A DNA stretch of 64,000 nt from Pseudomonas sp. MAG733B (GCF_036884845.1 NZ_CP145732.1:4774001-4838000); one strand, 5' to 3'; numbered from the stretch's first letter, positions 45,609 to 56,118 are shown. Program-made: numbers and translations. Notes: generated by a model not told the origin, from the sequence alone.

Positions 45609-46250
45609 TCATTGTGGAGGGTCTTCATTGGTTTCGGCAGCAGCGACCGACCGCCACGCTGCCTCCGCCAAGAATTCCCGATAGACCTTCGGGCTGCCCT
45701 TGACCCGCCCCGACAACCAGGCGCGGCAGTAGCTGTCGGCCTGGCCGATGATCAGCGACAACATCAACTCAGCCGGAACCCCCGCCAATTGCTCTTGGCG
45801 CTCGGGCTCGAACAGCCACTCCAGAAGCAGCTTGTTGCGCGCCTTGTTGCGGGTGGCGAGTTCGTCCTTGAGCGGTCCCTTGGTCACGGCAAATCGCGCG
45901 TGATACTGGAACCGCGCCCACTCGGGCTGGCTATCGACCCAATCCACGTAGCTGTGCACCAACGCCTGCACGCCCGCTTGGGTGGTCTGCGCCTCGGCGA
46001 GATAGCTGTCGCGCAATCGGGCCTGATCATCCAGCGCGGTGAAAAACAACGCGGCCACCAGCCCTTCCTTGTTGCCGAAGTGGTGGTAGATCGCGCCGAC
46101 GCTGGTGTCGCATTCGGCGCGAATCATCTCGATGGTCGTGGCCTCGATGCCCTGCTCGTTGAACAGTTTGAGGGCCTTACGAAAGATGTCGCGCTTGAGT
46201 TCGGCGCGTCGGCCGGGGTAGCAGCGTTCGAGTAGGTCAGCAGTTTCCAT
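45609..46250 (-). CDS. TetR-family regulator
   Basis: 213 residues from ATG 46250. The N-terminal helix-turn-helix is clear (KRDIFRKALKLFNEQGIEAT, SVGAIYHHFGNKEGLVAALF); the rest is the helical ligand domain. It is divergent from the DUF4442 gene at 46394, with nested palindromes between, so it probably represses that gene and itself. Confidence 0.88.
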   Translation of the reverse strand: METADLLERCYPGRRAELKRDIFRKALKLFNEQGIEATTIEMIRAECDTSVGAIYHHFGNKEGLVAALFFTALDDQARLRDSYLAEAQTTQAGVQALVHSYVDWVDSQPEWARFQYHARFAVTKGPLKDELATRNKARNKLLLEWLFEPERQEQLAGVPAELMLSLIIGQADSYCRAWLSGRVKGSPKVYREFLAEAAWRSVAAAETNEDPPQ

Positions 46251-46316
46251 GCGGGATGCGGTCCAAAAAAATCGATGGTGGAGGCTGGCGTCAGGTTGAC
46301 AGATTTCGCGTCGACA

Positions 46317-46363
46317 GAATACTGTTCCGCAACAGAACAATATTCTGTAACGGAACAGTATTC
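46317..46363. promoter_or_regulatory. Nested palindromic operator between the TetR and DUF4442 genes
   Basis: The outer arms GAATACTGTTCCG (46317-46329) and CGGAACAGTATTC (46351-46363) are perfect inverse copies. Centred between them, ACAGAA (46332-46337) and TTCTGT (46343-46348) form a second pair. The half-sites repeat the motif ACAGWA/TNCTGT three to four times, as expected for two TetR dimers. Confidence 0.7.
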
Positions 46364-46393
46364 CGTAAACCAATCCCTTGAAGAGGCTTCAAC

Positions 46394-46834
46394 ATGAGTC
46401 AGTTCCTCAGCATGTTCAACAGCGCAGGCCCGGAAGCGTTCAGCAAAATGGCCTGTCAGGTCGCGCCTTACTTCTCCACCATCAACCCGCTGGTCAAGGA
46501 CTTGCGCCCAAACTCGGCCACCGTGCGGGTACCGTTTGCCAAAGAGATCACCAACCATTTGGGCACCGTGCATGCGATTGCGATGTGCAATGCCGCCGAG
46601 CTGGCCGCCGGGATGATGACCGACGTGTCCATCCCCGCCGGTGCGCGCTGGATTCCGAAAGGCATGACGGTTGAATACCTGGCCAAGGCCAAAACCGATG
46701 TGACGGCGGTGGCTGATGGCGAGGCGGTGGACTGGAGCACTGAAGGCGACAAGATCGTGCCGGTGGACATTCACGATGTGGAAGGCAAGAAGGTGTTTAC
46801 GGCGCGGATTACGATGAATGTGAAGTTGGCCTGA
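46394..46834 (+). CDS. DUF4442 hotdog-fold protein (thioesterase-like)
   Basis: 146 residues. GTVHAIAMCNAAELAAGMMT is the central hotdog helix of DUF4442 proteins, which resemble acyl-CoA thioesterases. The substrate is not known. TetR control and thioesterase-like fold hint at fatty-acyl metabolism. Confidence 0.82.
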   Translation: MSQFLSMFNSAGPEAFSKMACQVAPYFSTINPLVKDLRPNSATVRVPFAKEITNHLGTVHAIAMCNAAELAAGMMTDVSIPAGARWIPKGMTVEYLAKAKTDVTAVADGEAVDWSTEGDKIVPVDIHDVEGKKVFTARITMNVKLA

Positions 46835-46841
46835 ATCCCAA

Positions 46842-46931
46842 TGTGGGAGCGAGCCTGCTCGCGATGGGGCCAGACCAGTCAACACATGTGTTGAATGTAA
46901 GACCGCTATCGCGAGCAGGCTCACTCCTACA
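46842..46931. repeat. REPIN
   Basis: TGTGGGAGCGAGCCTGCTCG and inverse CGAGCAGGCTCACTCCTACA with two changes, between the DUF4442 and GNAT genes. Confidence 0.85.
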
Positions 46932-46948
46932 GGGGAATTGCGGTGCGG

Positions 46949-47671
46949 TCAGACCAACCGAAGTCGCGGACCACTGGCCGGCACCGCGTCGTCACCCAAT
47001 CGCCCACGCACAAACTCATTGGCCTTGTGCGTCAACTGATCCAGATGTCGGTCCCGCTGTTTCTCCGCGTCGACCATCGCCCGTTTGCCGTGTTTTTGCA
47101 GCAGGTACGTGTGAATCTGTCGCACCTCCAGCGAGCTGTAGATCGGCGCCACATCCAGCAACGCCATCAAGCCGTCGCTGCCGTGATCGCGGGTGTTCAT
47201 CAGCACCTGAGTCGCGCGCACGCCCACCACCTGGAAACCCATCGCTTCGAAATACGGCACCTTGGCCACAGCGCAAGTCAGCTCGGCATGGGGATAGCGA
47301 CCGACCATTTCCCGCAACATCCGGCGCGCAACGCCTTGGCGCCGATGTTCAGTTCGAACCGCCATGTACGCCACGCCGCAGGCCTCGGGATCGTCCTTGA
47401 CCGGCAGGTACAGCAAGAAACCGATGACTTGTTCCGGATCATCCAGATCGGTGGCGACAATCAACTCCACATCAATCCCTTTCGCCCCGTTCAGCGCTTC
47501 CAGATACAGGTGCACCTCATAGCCGATCGCGTACTGGTAGACGTTGTACAGCAGGTTGCTCGGCGGAATCGCGACCATGCTGATGTCGGTCAGGTTGTCG
47601 ACCACCATCTGCAGGATCTGGCTATTGATGTGCTCGGGGCACGGGGTTTTGAAGTGCGTGATCTGGGGCAT
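46949..47671 (-). CDS. GNAT-family N-acetyltransferase
   Basis: 240 residues. The acetyl-CoA pyrophosphate motif is RTEHRRQGVARRML (about residues 108-121), after GVAYMAVR and before the terminal strand PYFEAMGFQVVG. An extra 75-residue basic tail follows the GNAT domain. The substrate is unknown. It is divergent from the paoABC operon. Confidence 0.82.
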   Translation of the reverse strand: MPQITHFKTPCPEHINSQILQMVVDNLTDISMVAIPPSNLLYNVYQYAIGYEVHLYLEALNGAKGIDVELIVATDLDDPEQVIGFLLYLPVKDDPEACGVAYMAVRTEHRRQGVARRMLREMVGRYPHAELTCAVAKVPYFEAMGFQVVGVRATQVLMNTRDHGSDGLMALLDVAPIYSSLEVRQIHTYLLQKHGKRAMVDAEKQRDRHLDQLTHKANEFVRGRLGDDAVPASGPRLRLV

Positions 47672-47877
47672 TGCGGGCGTGGGCTCCGGGACGGTTTGCG
47701 TGGGCTGCCCATCTTAACGCGTTCCGGCTCTTTGCTGGATTCATGAACCAGGCACATGACTCTATAGCCGAAAAAAGAATAAACATTTTCATCAATTCAA
47801 TGGTCACTCTTATAGATGAGGGCTGCAAAGGTGCCAAAGGGCACTGCACGCAAAAATTACGCAAAGGAAATGACCTG

Positions 47878-48501
47878 ATGACGATTTCCCGACGCACTTT
47901 CTTGATTGTTGGTGCGGTGACAGCGGCCAGCGTGGCGCTGCCGCCGTTCATTTCTGCACGGGCATCCGCCGCCAATGCCGCGCGGCCGATCAAAGCCGCG
48001 GTGAAGATCTGGGTGAATGACAAAGAATGCGCCCTTGACCTCGATACCCGCACCACCCTGCTCGATGCCCTACGCGAAAACCTGCATCTGACCGGCACCA
48101 AGAAAGGCTGCGACCACGGCCAATGTGGCGCCTGCACGGTGATCGCCAATGGTCGGCGGATCAATTCGTGCCTGACCCTGGCCGTGATGCATGAGGGCTC
48201 GAAGATCACCACTATCGAAGGCCTCGGCACCCCGCAACAGCTGCACCCCATGCAGGCCGCGTTCATCAAGCACGACGGCTATCAATGCGGTTACTGCACG
48301 CCGGGGCAGATCTGCTCGGCAGTCGCGGTGCTGGGGGAAATCCGCGACGGCATTCCCAGCCATGCCAGCCCCAGCCTGACCGAGCCACCGAAGCTGATCG
48401 CCAGTGAAATCCAGGAACGCATGAGCGGCAACATCTGCCGTTGCGGGGCGTACTCCAACATCATCGAAGCGATCAGCGAAGTCGCGGAGGCCAGCGCATG
48501 A
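47878..48501 (+). CDS. paoA: Periplasmic aldehyde oxidoreductase, [2Fe-2S] subunit
   Basis: 207 residues from ATG 47878 with AAAGGAA upstream. A Tat signal [20 protein letters not shown] exports the folded complex. Two [2Fe-2S] clusters are marked by [12 protein letters not shown] plus CLTLA, and by CGYCTPGQ plus NICRCGAY. It belongs to the xanthine-oxidase family small subunit. It is the first gene of a three-gene operon with ATGA overlaps. Confidence 0.9.
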   Translation: MTISRRTFLIVGAVTAASVALPPFISARASAANAARPIKAAVKIWVNDKECALDLDTRTTLLDALRENLHLTGTKKGCDHGQCGACTVIANGRRINSCLTLAVMHEGSKITTIEGLGTPQQLHPMQAAFIKHDGYQCGYCTPGQICSAVAVLGEIRDGIPSHASPSLTEPPKLIASEIQERMSGNICRCGAYSNIIEAISEVAEASA

Positions 48502-49454
48502 GACCCTTTACCTACATACGCGCCAAATCCCCGAGCGAGGCGGCGGCACTGGCCGCACAGGTCAGCGATTCGCGGTTCATCGCCGGCGGTACCAATCTGC
48601 TTGACCTGATGAAGCTCGACATCGAAACGCCTACGCACCTGATCGACGTCAACGGCATTGGCCTGGACCGCATCGAAACCACGTCCGAAGGCGGCCTGCG
48701 CATCGGCGCTCTGGTCAGAAACACCGACCTCGCTGCCGACCCGCGCATCCGCAAAGACTACGGTTTGCTCGCACGCGCCCTGCTCGCCGGCGCCTCCGGG
48801 CAGTTGCGAAATGTCGCCACCACCGCAGGCAACCTGCTGCAACGCACCCGCTGCCCGTACTTTTACGACACTCATCAGGCCTGCAACAAACGCCAGCCCG
48901 GCAGCGGCTGCGCAGCCATTGACGGCGTCAGTCGGCAGCTCGGCATCATCGGTGTCAGCAACGCCTGCATCGCCACCCACCCCAGCGACATGGCCGTGGC
49001 AATGCGCGCGCTCGATGCTCAAGTCGAAACGATAAAACCTGACGGCAGCACACGCGCCATTCCGATTGCCGACCTGCATCGTTTGCCCGGCACCACGCCG
49101 AATAATGAAACCACACTGACGGCCCATGAATTGATTACCGCCGTGACCTTGCCGGCGCCAATTGGCGGCACACACATTTATCAGAAGGTCCGGGATCGGT
49201 CGTCTTATGCATTCGCCCTCATTTCAGTTGGCGCGATCCTTCAGAAGGATGGCAGTGGCCGGGTCGCTCTGGGCGGCGTGGCGTCTAAGCCATGGCGCGT
49301 CGAGAGCGCTGAGTCGGCCATGCCACAAGGTGCGAAAGCACTGACCGAAAAGCTGCTCGCCGGTGCGACACCCACCCACGAAAACGCCTTCAAACTGACT
49401 CTGGTCGAGCGCACGCTCGCTGCGGTGATGGCCCAAGCGAGGGAGCACGCATGA
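48498..49454 (+). CDS. paoB: Periplasmic aldehyde oxidoreductase, FAD-binding subunit
   Basis: 318 residues from ATG 48498, overlapping the small-subunit stop. The CO-dehydrogenase-type FAD domain shows [13 protein letters not shown] and [20 protein letters not shown]. The insert [20 protein letters not shown] with its cysteines matches the [4Fe-4S]-bearing loop known in E. coli PaoB. It has no signal of its own and is presumably co-exported with PaoA. Confidence 0.9.
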   Translation: MRPFTYIRAKSPSEAAALAAQVSDSRFIAGGTNLLDLMKLDIETPTHLIDVNGIGLDRIETTSEGGLRIGALVRNTDLAADPRIRKDYGLLARALLAGASGQLRNVATTAGNLLQRTRCPYFYDTHQACNKRQPGSGCAAIDGVSRQLGIIGVSNACIATHPSDMAVAMRALDAQVETIKPDGSTRAIPIADLHRLPGTTPNNETTLTAHELITAVTLPAPIGGTHIYQKVRDRSSYAFALISVGAILQKDGSGRVALGGVASKPWRVESAESAMPQGAKALTEKLLAGATPTHENAFKLTLVERTLAAVMAQAREHA

Positions 49455-51649
49455 AATTCGACACGCCAGCCACCACCAACCCCATCGATCAAATGCAGGT
49501 CGTCGGCAAGGCCACCACCCGTATCGAAGGCCCGCTGAAAACCACCGGCACGGCGCATTACGCCTACGAGCATCACGACGTCGTACCGAATCAGGCCTAT
49601 GGCGTGGTGATCGGTTCGGCCATCGCCAAGGGTCGCATCGCCTCCATGGACCTTGAAATCGCCCAGGCTTCGCCGGGGGTACTCACCATTGTCACCGCAG
49701 CCAACGCCGGCAAGCTCGGCAAAGGCAAATACAACACCGCGAAATTGCTCGCCGGGCCGGACATCCAGCATTACCACCAGGCCGTCGCTCTGGTGGTGGC
49801 GGAAACTTTCGAACAGGCACGGGCCGCCGCCGAGTTGGTCAACGTCAACTACGTACGTGCCGAGGGCGTGTTCGACCTCGCGGCCACTCGCGATTCGGGC
49901 AAAGAAGCCAAGGATCAGATGCCCGACACCGTGCATGGTGATTTCGAAGGTGCTTTTGCCGCTGCACCGGTGCAACTGGATGCGACCTACACCACGCCCG
50001 ATCAGGCCCACGCGATGATGGAGCCGTTCGCTTCAATGGCGGCGTGGGACGGCGACAAGCTGACCTTGTGGACCTCCAATCAGATGATCGACTGGTCCGT
50101 CACCGATCTGGCGACAACCCTTGGTATACCGAAGCAGGATGTGCGGCTGATTTCGCCCTACATTGGCGGCGGTTTCGGCGGCAAGCTGTTCATCCGTTCC
50201 GACGCGGTGCTGGCCGCGCTCGGTGCCCGTATGGCCGGCAGACCAGTGAAAGTCGCGCTCGCGCGCCCACTGATGTTCAACAACTCGACCCACCGCCCCG
50301 CCACCATCCAGCGCATCCGCATCGGTGCCACCGCCGATGGCAAGATCACCGCCATGGCCCACGAAGGCTGGAACGGGGGCTTGCCCGACGGCAAAGTGGA
50401 ACTGGCCTCGCAACCCAGCAAGTTGCTGTACGCCGGGGAAAACCGTCGGGTGACCATGCGTCTGTCGACCCTTGATCTGCCGGAAGGCAACGCCATGCGT
50501 GCGCCGGGCGAAGCGCCGGGGATGATGGCTTTGGAAATTGCCATGGACGAAATGGCGGAAAAGTTGAAGCTCGACCCGGTGGAGTTTCGCATCCTCAACG
50601 ACACCCAGGTCGATCCGGTCAATCCGCAACGCCCCTTCTCACAACGCCACTTGATCGAATGCCTGCGCACCGGAGCCGAGCGTTTCGGCTGGAGCAAACG
50701 TCACGCGCAACCGGGTACGCAACGCGAGGGCCGTTGGCTGATTGGCATGGGCATGGGCGTCGCTTTTCGCAACAACCTGCTGGTGAAATCCGGCGCTCGC
50801 GTGCGGCTCAATGATCAAGGCATAGTCACCGTCGAAACCGACATGACCGATATCGGCACCGGCAGCTACACCATCATTGCCCAGACCGCAGCGGAGATGA
50901 TGGGTGTCAGCCTCGACAAGGTCGTGGTGCGCCTGGGCGATTCGAGCTTTCCGGTGTCGGCCGGCTCCGGTGGCCAGTTCGGTGGCAACTGTTCGACCGC
51001 TGGCGTCTATGCGGCTTGCATCAAACTTCGTGAAGCCGTTGCGCAACGCCTTGCCGTGAACCTGGACGATGCGACGTTCGCAGAAGGAGAAGTCCGTTCC
51101 GGCGATAAACGCGTGCCGCTGCAAGAGGCCGCGCAAGCCGGAGAGTTGGTGGCCGAGGATTCGATCGAGTTTGCCGAGCTAAGCAAAAAATTCCAGCAGT
51201 CGACCTTCGGCGCGCACTTTGTCGAAGTCGCCGTGGACAGCGCCACTGGCGAAACCCGCGTGCGGCGGATGCTCGCGGTATGTGCCGCCGGGCGCATCCT
51301 CAATCCGACCTCGGCACGCAGCCAGGTGATCGGCGCCATGACCATGGGCGTCGGCGCGGCATTGATGGAAGAATTGGCGGTCGACAAGCGCCAGGGCTTT
51401 TTCGTCAACCACGACCTGGCCGGGTACGAGGTGCCGGTGCACGCCGACATCCCGCATCAGGAAGTCATTTTCCTCGACGAGACCGATCCGGTTTCATCGC
51501 CAATGAAAGCCAAGGGCGTGGGTGAGCTGGGTATTTGCGGGGTCAGTGCGGCAATTGCCAATGCCGTTTACAACGCGACGGGCATTCGGGTGCGGGACTA
51601 CCCGATCACGCTGGACAAAATGCTCGATAAATTGCCGCAGATGATTTGA
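49451..51649 (+). CDS. paoC: Periplasmic aldehyde oxidoreductase, molybdenum-binding subunit
   Basis: 732 residues. It is the xanthine-oxidase family large subunit: [54 protein letters not shown], and the catalytic Glu in [12 protein letters not shown] near the C-terminus. PaoABC oxidises a range of aldehydes to acids in the periplasm and is thought to detoxify aromatic aldehydes. It overlaps paoB by four bases. A dedicated cofactor-inserting chaperone gene (paoD) is not in the window. Confidence 0.92.
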   Translation: MKFDTPATTNPIDQMQVVGKATTRIEGPLKTTGTAHYAYEHHDVVPNQAYGVVIGSAIAKGRIASMDLEIAQASPGVLTIVTAANAGKLGKGKYNTAKLLAGPDIQHYHQAVALVVAETFEQARAAAELVNVNYVRAEGVFDLAATRDSGKEAKDQMPDTVHGDFEGAFAAAPVQLDATYTTPDQAHAMMEPFASMAAWDGDKLTLWTSNQMIDWSVTDLATTLGIPKQDVRLISPYIGGGFGGKLFIRSDAVLAALGARMAGRPVKVALARPLMFNNSTHRPATIQRIRIGATADGKITAMAHEGWNGGLPDGKVELASQPSKLLYAGENRRVTMRLSTLDLPEGNAMRAPGEAPGMMALEIAMDEMAEKLKLDPVEFRILNDTQVDPVNPQRPFSQRHLIECLRTGAERFGWSKRHAQPGTQREGRWLIGMGMGVAFRNNLLVKSGARVRLNDQGIVTVETDMTDIGTGSYTIIAQTAAEMMGVSLDKVVVRLGDSSFPVSAGSGGQFGGNCSTAGVYAACIKLREAVAQRLAVNLDDATFAEGEVRSGDKRVPLQEAAQAGELVAEDSIEFAELSKKFQQSTFGAHFVEVAVDSATGETRVRRMLAVCAAGRILNPTSARSQVIGAMTMGVGAALMEELAVDKRQGFFVNHDLAGYEVPVHADIPHQEVIFLDETDPVSSPMKAKGVGELGICGVSAAIANAVYNATGIRVRDYPITLDKMLDKLPQMI

Positions 51650-51717
51650 CTTGGCACCGCGTCAGTCGCTCTGCGGTATTGGGTGAGTCAGTTGATTTTG
51701 TACCGGGTTTGCGGCCC

Positions 51718-51801
51718 CATCGCGGGCAAGCCCGCTCCCACAGGAGACCGGATTGCTTGGTTGAACTCGGATCGACTGTGGGAGTGAGCCTGCTCGCGAT
51801 G
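51718..51801. repeat. REPIN, inverted orientation
   Basis: CATCGCGGGCAAGCCCGCTC then CCACA at the left and TGTGGGAGTGAGCCTGCTCG then CGATG at the right, between the convergent paoC and TonB receptor genes. Confidence 0.82.
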
Positions 51802-51823
51802 GCGTCAGTAGCTTCGGCGGAGA

Positions 51824-54313
51824 TTAGAAGTCGTAAGTCATATCGACCGACGCCACCCGCTCCTGCCCGTAGTAGCAACCGAACGAGTAGTTGCAGTCCG
51901 ACACGTACTCGCGATCGAAGATGTTCTGCACGTTCAGGCGAGTTTGCAAACCGCGCAGGCTCGGGTCGAGTTTGCCCATGTCGTAGCTGACGGTGGCGTC
52001 GTAGACGACCCACGACGGCACGTCGAACGAGTTGGCCGCATCACCCGGTTTGCGTCCGGTGTAGCGCGCGCCGGCACCGAACGTCAGGCCATTGAGGGTG
52101 GCCTGGGTGAAGTGATAGTCGACCCACAACGATGCCGACACTGGCGATTGCGCTTCGTTGCGATTGTCCTCGTTGCCCCAGCTGTCCTTGGTGTAGAACG
52201 AGTCCATGTAGCTGGCGGCGGCCAGGACGTCGACGTTGTCGATACTGGATTTGACTTCCAGCTCGACGCCGCGCGAGCGCACTTCGCCGCCTTGGGACAT
52301 GTATTCCGGATAGTCATCGTCGCCGGTCAGTACGTTCTTCTGCTTGATCTCATACACCGACGCGGTGATCAGGGTCTTCTCGAACGGCTGGTACTTCACG
52401 CCGACTTCGTACTGCTGACCTTCAGTCGGTTCGAAGGCCTTGCCGCCACGCTCGGGAGCGGCAGTGCCCAGTGTCGGCAGGAAGGATTCCGAGTAGCTGA
52501 CATACGGCGCCAGGCCGAAATCGGTGACGTAGGTCAGGCCGACGCGTCCGGTGAACTTGTTATCGCGCTTGGATTCACGGGTCGACGCGAGCAAGTCCTT
52601 GTTGTCGATTTCCGCCCAGTCCTGACGACCGCCGATGGTCAGGATCCACTGGTCCAGTTTGATCTGGTCCTGCAGGTACACGCCGGTCTGGCGCAGGGTG
52701 TTGTCCCACTTGGTGGTCAGTGTCGGCATCACGCTGCTGGTGTCGTAGTTGTTCTTGCCATACAGGTCGACCGGCAACACGTTGCTGGCGTTGTAGCCGT
52801 CGTACTTTCGGGTGAAATGCCGATAGTCCACGCCCGCCAGCGTGGTGTGTTCCAGGGCGCCGGTGTTGAATTTGTATTCCAGGTTGTTATCGATGGTGTA
52901 GGCGATGTTGTGCTGGCGCCAGTCGATCTTGGCGCGGTTGGCCCGGGTGAAATCGGTCACGCCGGCATCATCGGTGACGAAGCTACGCAGGTAGAAGCCC
53001 TTGTAGCGGTCACGCACGTCGGTGTAACGCGCGGTAGAGCGGTACTTCAAGTCATCAGTGATGTTGTGGCTGAAGTCGTAGCCGAAGACGTATTGGTCAC
53101 GCTTGTAGTCGTTGAAATTGGTGTCGCCGGAAAAGAAGTCGCGGTTGATTCGTTCGCCGTTGGGACCACGATCCAGCGAGCCGATCCGTGGCAGCGACTG
53201 ATAATCCGGTACGCCGTCATCGCGCTGGACCTGCGCCAGCAAGGTCAGGAAGGTGTCCTCGGTCGGCGCCCAGGTCAGGCTCGGCGCCAGCAGCATGCGT
53301 TCACTGCTGTTGTGCTCGACTTGTTCGCCACCCTTGTTGGCGACGCCGATCAGGCGATAGGTGAACTGTTTCTGTTCATCGATCGGGCCGCTGGTGTCGA
53401 AGGCGCCGTTGACCCGGTCGTAACTGCCCGCCCCCAGTTTGATCTGGCTGCGCTGCTCGGTGGTTGGGCGCTTGGAGACCATGTTGATCAGGCCACCCGG
53501 CTGGTTCTGCCCGTAGAGTACCGACGACGGCCCCTTGAGCACTTCGATGCGCTCCAGGGTGTACGGGTCGATTTGCGGCGCGCCACCGAGGCTGCCCGCG
53601 TAAGGAATGTAGGCGCCATCGAGATACAGCGGCGTCGGCGCGAAACCACGGCTGGTGATTTCATCGGCAATCGAGTTGCGGTCGGTGTAGCCGCTGGTGT
53701 TCAGCCCCGGCGTGTAACGCAGGGCCTGGGTCAGGTTACGCGCACCCTGGGCTTCGACCTGGTCGGCGGTGACCACGTTGATGGTCTGCGGGATTTCCAG
53801 GATCGGCGTATCGGTCTTGGTCCCGGTCGCGCTGCGGGTCGCGACGTAACCGTCCACCGGACCGTAGGCCGACTCCACGGCAACCCCCGAAATGCTGGTG
53901 GCACCCAACTGAATCGCCGCACCCGCCCCTACGATCGGCAATAGCGAATAGCTGCCGTTGTCGTGACGCACCGCTTCGAGTTTGCTCCCCGCCAGCAACT
54001 GGCGCAGACCGGCATCCACCGAATAACGACCCTGCAGTCCCGCCGTTTGCTGGCCGTTGGCGGAGGTCGGTTCGAAGGAAACGGTGACTCCGGCGGTGCC
54101 GGCGAACTGGATCAATGCCGAGCCCAGGGGACCGGCCGGAATGTCGAATTCGGTTTCGCCCGTGGTTTGCGCCCAGGCCGGTTGCGCCACCACCGCCATG
54201 CCCAACGGGGCGACCAGCGCCATACCGAGCAGTGCGGCATGCACGGCGCGGCTCAAGGGTCTGACGGATGGCTGGAGGGAAGAAATGTTCAGTTGCGAAT
54301 TGCGAGGGGTCAT
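51824..54313 (-). CDS. TonB-dependent siderophore receptor with STN signalling domain
   Basis: 829 residues from ATG 54313 (AAAGGA upstream). The signal peptide ends about PAWA-Q49. An STN (secretin/TonB short N-terminal) domain at about 55-105 contacts FecR; the plug follows (RNLTQALRYTPGLNTSGYTD, ERIEVLKGPSSVLYGQNQPG, GGLINMVSKRP), then a 22-strand barrel ending in MTYDF with the terminal Phe of outer-membrane proteins. It resembles ferrioxamine/ferrichrome receptors; the ligand is not certain. The FecR and sigma-factor genes upstream on the same strand make a complete cell-surface signalling unit. Confidence 0.9.
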   Translation of the reverse strand: MTPRNSQLNISSLQPSVRPLSRAVHAALLGMALVAPLGMAVVAQPAWAQTTGETEFDIPAGPLGSALIQFAGTAGVTVSFEPTSANGQQTAGLQGRYSVDAGLRQLLAGSKLEAVRHDNGSYSLLPIVGAGAAIQLGATSISGVAVESAYGPVDGYVATRSATGTKTDTPILEIPQTINVVTADQVEAQGARNLTQALRYTPGLNTSGYTDRNSIADEITSRGFAPTPLYLDGAYIPYAGSLGGAPQIDPYTLERIEVLKGPSSVLYGQNQPGGLINMVSKRPTTEQRSQIKLGAGSYDRVNGAFDTSGPIDEQKQFTYRLIGVANKGGEQVEHNSSERMLLAPSLTWAPTEDTFLTLLAQVQRDDGVPDYQSLPRIGSLDRGPNGERINRDFFSGDTNFNDYKRDQYVFGYDFSHNITDDLKYRSTARYTDVRDRYKGFYLRSFVTDDAGVTDFTRANRAKIDWRQHNIAYTIDNNLEYKFNTGALEHTTLAGVDYRHFTRKYDGYNASNVLPVDLYGKNNYDTSSVMPTLTTKWDNTLRQTGVYLQDQIKLDQWILTIGGRQDWAEIDNKDLLASTRESKRDNKFTGRVGLTYVTDFGLAPYVSYSESFLPTLGTAAPERGGKAFEPTEGQQYEVGVKYQPFEKTLITASVYEIKQKNVLTGDDDYPEYMSQGGEVRSRGVELEVKSSIDNVDVLAAASYMDSFYTKDSWGNEDNRNEAQSPVSASLWVDYHFTQATLNGLTFGAGARYTGRKPGDAANSFDVPSWVVYDATVSYDMGKLDPSLRGLQTRLNVQNIFDREYVSDCNYSFGCYYGQERVASVDMTYDF

Positions 54314-54432
54314 GCGGTGTCCTTTCGCCCGTTAGTGGCAGTAAATGGCGGCGTCTATGTGCGCCTCTAACTACCAAGTCGAACGAGAATCGAAATCAAT
54401 AACCCCCGCGAAGATTTTTTTTGATCAATCAC

Positions 54433-55386
54433 TCAGACCGGCTCCACACGGGTCCAAAACCGGCTGAAGCGACGTATGCGCACAGGCAAGGTCGAAGTCA
54501 GGTTGTCGAGGACCGTGTCGGTGCTGCCCAGATGAAACGCGCCGGAAATCCGTAGCGCCGCCACCGCCGGCTCACACCCCAGATGGCCGGGACGATAACG
54601 TTGCAGTTCGCGGACAAAATCACCCAGGCGCCAGTCATTGACCACCAGCATGTCCCGGGTCCAGGCATCCGCTTGCGGGGCGGCCCGCTGCACGGCGTCG
54701 ATGGCGTCGCGGCGAAAGCTCAATTGCTGGCCGGCATCGACGCGCACCGCAGGGCCGGATAGATCGGCGCAGCGCACCTCGACCGCATGCTCCTGCACGC
54801 TGACCAGGCTTTGCTCCGCATCGCGCCGTACGACAAAACGGGTGCCCAGGGCGCGGATGCTGCCTTCGGCGGTGTGGACCACAAAGGGTCGCGCCAACGC
54901 GTCGAGCGCCGTTTCAATCTGGATTTCACCTTCGAGCAAACGGATTTCGCGCAGGGTATCGCTGTAGCGAATGTCCACCGCCGTTGCCGTGTTGAGTTGC
55001 AACTGGCTGCCATCGTCGAGCCGCACACGGCGACGCTCGCCAGTGCCGGTGCGTTGGTCGGCCATCAAGGTCGGCAGTGACGTGGTGTTCCAGGCCAGTG
55101 TCCCTGCCCCGCCCGCCATCAACAGAATCGACAAGACCTTGAGCACATCGCGGCGTTTGGCGCGGGCACTGGCCAGGGTCGGACGAGCGACGGCGGGAGT
55201 GACTTGCCCGAGTTTGTCCTGCAAGCGCGACAGACGCTCCCACGCCTGCACGTGCCGAGGGTCTCGATCCAGCCAACGCCGATGCGCTTCGCGAACGGCC
55301 TCGTCCGGCACCTCGCCGCGCAAGTCGACATACCAGCGCGCGGCGGCTTCGAGGGTCGCGTAGTCCAGCGGTTGTGCTTGGGCCAC
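54433..55386 (-). CDS. FecR-family sigma regulator
   Basis: 317 residues from a GTG start at 55386, three bases after the sigma-factor stop. The N-terminal cytoplasmic part carries the DUF4880-like motif (AARWYVDLRGEVPDEAVREA, RHVQAWERL); one membrane helix lies at about 84-101 (VLKVLSILLMAGGAGTLAW). The periplasmic FecR domain follows (RRRVRLDDGSQLQLNTATAV, RLLEGEIQIET, ALGTRFVVR). It relays the receptor's signal to the sigma factor. Confidence 0.9.
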   Translation of the reverse strand: MAQAQPLDYATLEAAARWYVDLRGEVPDEAVREAHRRWLDRDPRHVQAWERLSRLQDKLGQVTPAVARPTLASARAKRRDVLKVLSILLMAGGAGTLAWNTTSLPTLMADQRTGTGERRRVRLDDGSQLQLNTATAVDIRYSDTLREIRLLEGEIQIETALDALARPFVVHTAEGSIRALGTRFVVRRDAEQSLVSVQEHAVEVRCADLSGPAVRVDAGQQLSFRRDAIDAVQRAAPQADAWTRDMLVVNDWRLGDFVRELQRYRPGHLGCEPAVAALRISGAFHLGSTDTVLDNLTSTLPVRIRRFSRFWTRVEPV

Positions 55387-55389
55387 GGC

Positions 55390-55899
55390 TCAGTCCTCGA
55401 TCAGCAACAGGCAGTGCGTCAGGGCGCGCACCGCGTGCTTCTTGACTGTGGTCACCGAGACATTCAGGCGCCGGCCGATCTCGACATAGCTCAGGCCATC
55501 GAGCTGGGCCAACAGGAAAATCTCGCGGGTTCGCTCACCCAGGCCGTCCAGCAAGCGATCGATTTCCATCAGGGTTTCGATGATCAGCGAACGGGTTTCC
55601 GGCGAGACCGCCACCGGCTCTGGAGCGTTGGCCAAGGTTTCCAGATAGGCCTGCTCCAGCGCTCGTCGGCGGAACATGTCGATCATCAGGCTGCGGGCGA
55701 TGGTGCTGAGGTAGGCGCGGGGCTCGCGCAACTCCTGGACCTTGCGTTGAGTGAGGACGCGAATGAAGGTGTCCTGGGCCAGATCCGCCGCGTTGTGGTT
55801 GCAGCCGAGACGTTTACGCAGCCAGCCACACAGCCAACTGTGGTGTTCCTCGTAAAGCGTGTGCACGGCGTGTTGCAGCGAGAGGTCGGCGGAGGACAT
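55390..55899 (-). CDS. ECF sigma factor, FecI family
   Basis: 169 residues from ATG 55899. Region 2 is visible as LAQDTFIRVLTQRKVQELRE with RAYLSTIARSLMIDMFRRRA; region 4 as LDGLGERTREIFLLAQLDGL and YVEIGRRLNVSVTTVKKHAV. It should direct transcription of the receptor gene in response to the siderophore. A Fur-like box precedes it, so it is expressed under iron limitation. Confidence 0.91.
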   Translation of the reverse strand: MSSADLSLQHAVHTLYEEHHSWLCGWLRKRLGCNHNAADLAQDTFIRVLTQRKVQELREPRAYLSTIARSLMIDMFRRRALEQAYLETLANAPEPVAVSPETRSLIIETLMEIDRLLDGLGERTREIFLLAQLDGLSYVEIGRRLNVSVTTVKKHAVRALTHCLLLIED

Positions 55900-55925
55900 G
55901 GAAAAGGCCCGAAACAAATTTATTT

Positions 55926-55944
55926 GATAATGACTCTCATTTTC
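55926..55944. promoter_or_regulatory. Fur-box-like sequence upstream of the ECF sigma gene
   Basis: GATAATGACTCTCATTTTC matches 15 of 19 positions of the classical Fur consensus, 27 bases upstream of the sigma-factor start. Iron repression of the sigma/FecR pair is the expected arrangement. Confidence 0.75.
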
Positions 55945-56118
55945 TTCCAAGCCAACACACTTTGGCAAGACCACCCCAGCATTGGTGAAAGTAACCCAAT
56001 GAAATAAGGGGATTTCCCCCGTAAGCGCGGAATATGCCCCACCCGTTTCTGTAAGCGTGCAGAAACACTCTGAAACAACTTACTAATTCATTAGCACTTT
56101 TTTCTTCCGGCCAGATGA

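Noticed and set aside
51944..53944. A 666-codon open frame on the plus strand opposite the TonB receptor gene
   Set aside because: It is antisense to a well-conserved receptor with complete domains. Long antisense frames arise in high-GC genes from codon bias, and the translation is low-complexity Val/Arg/Gly-rich without motifs.
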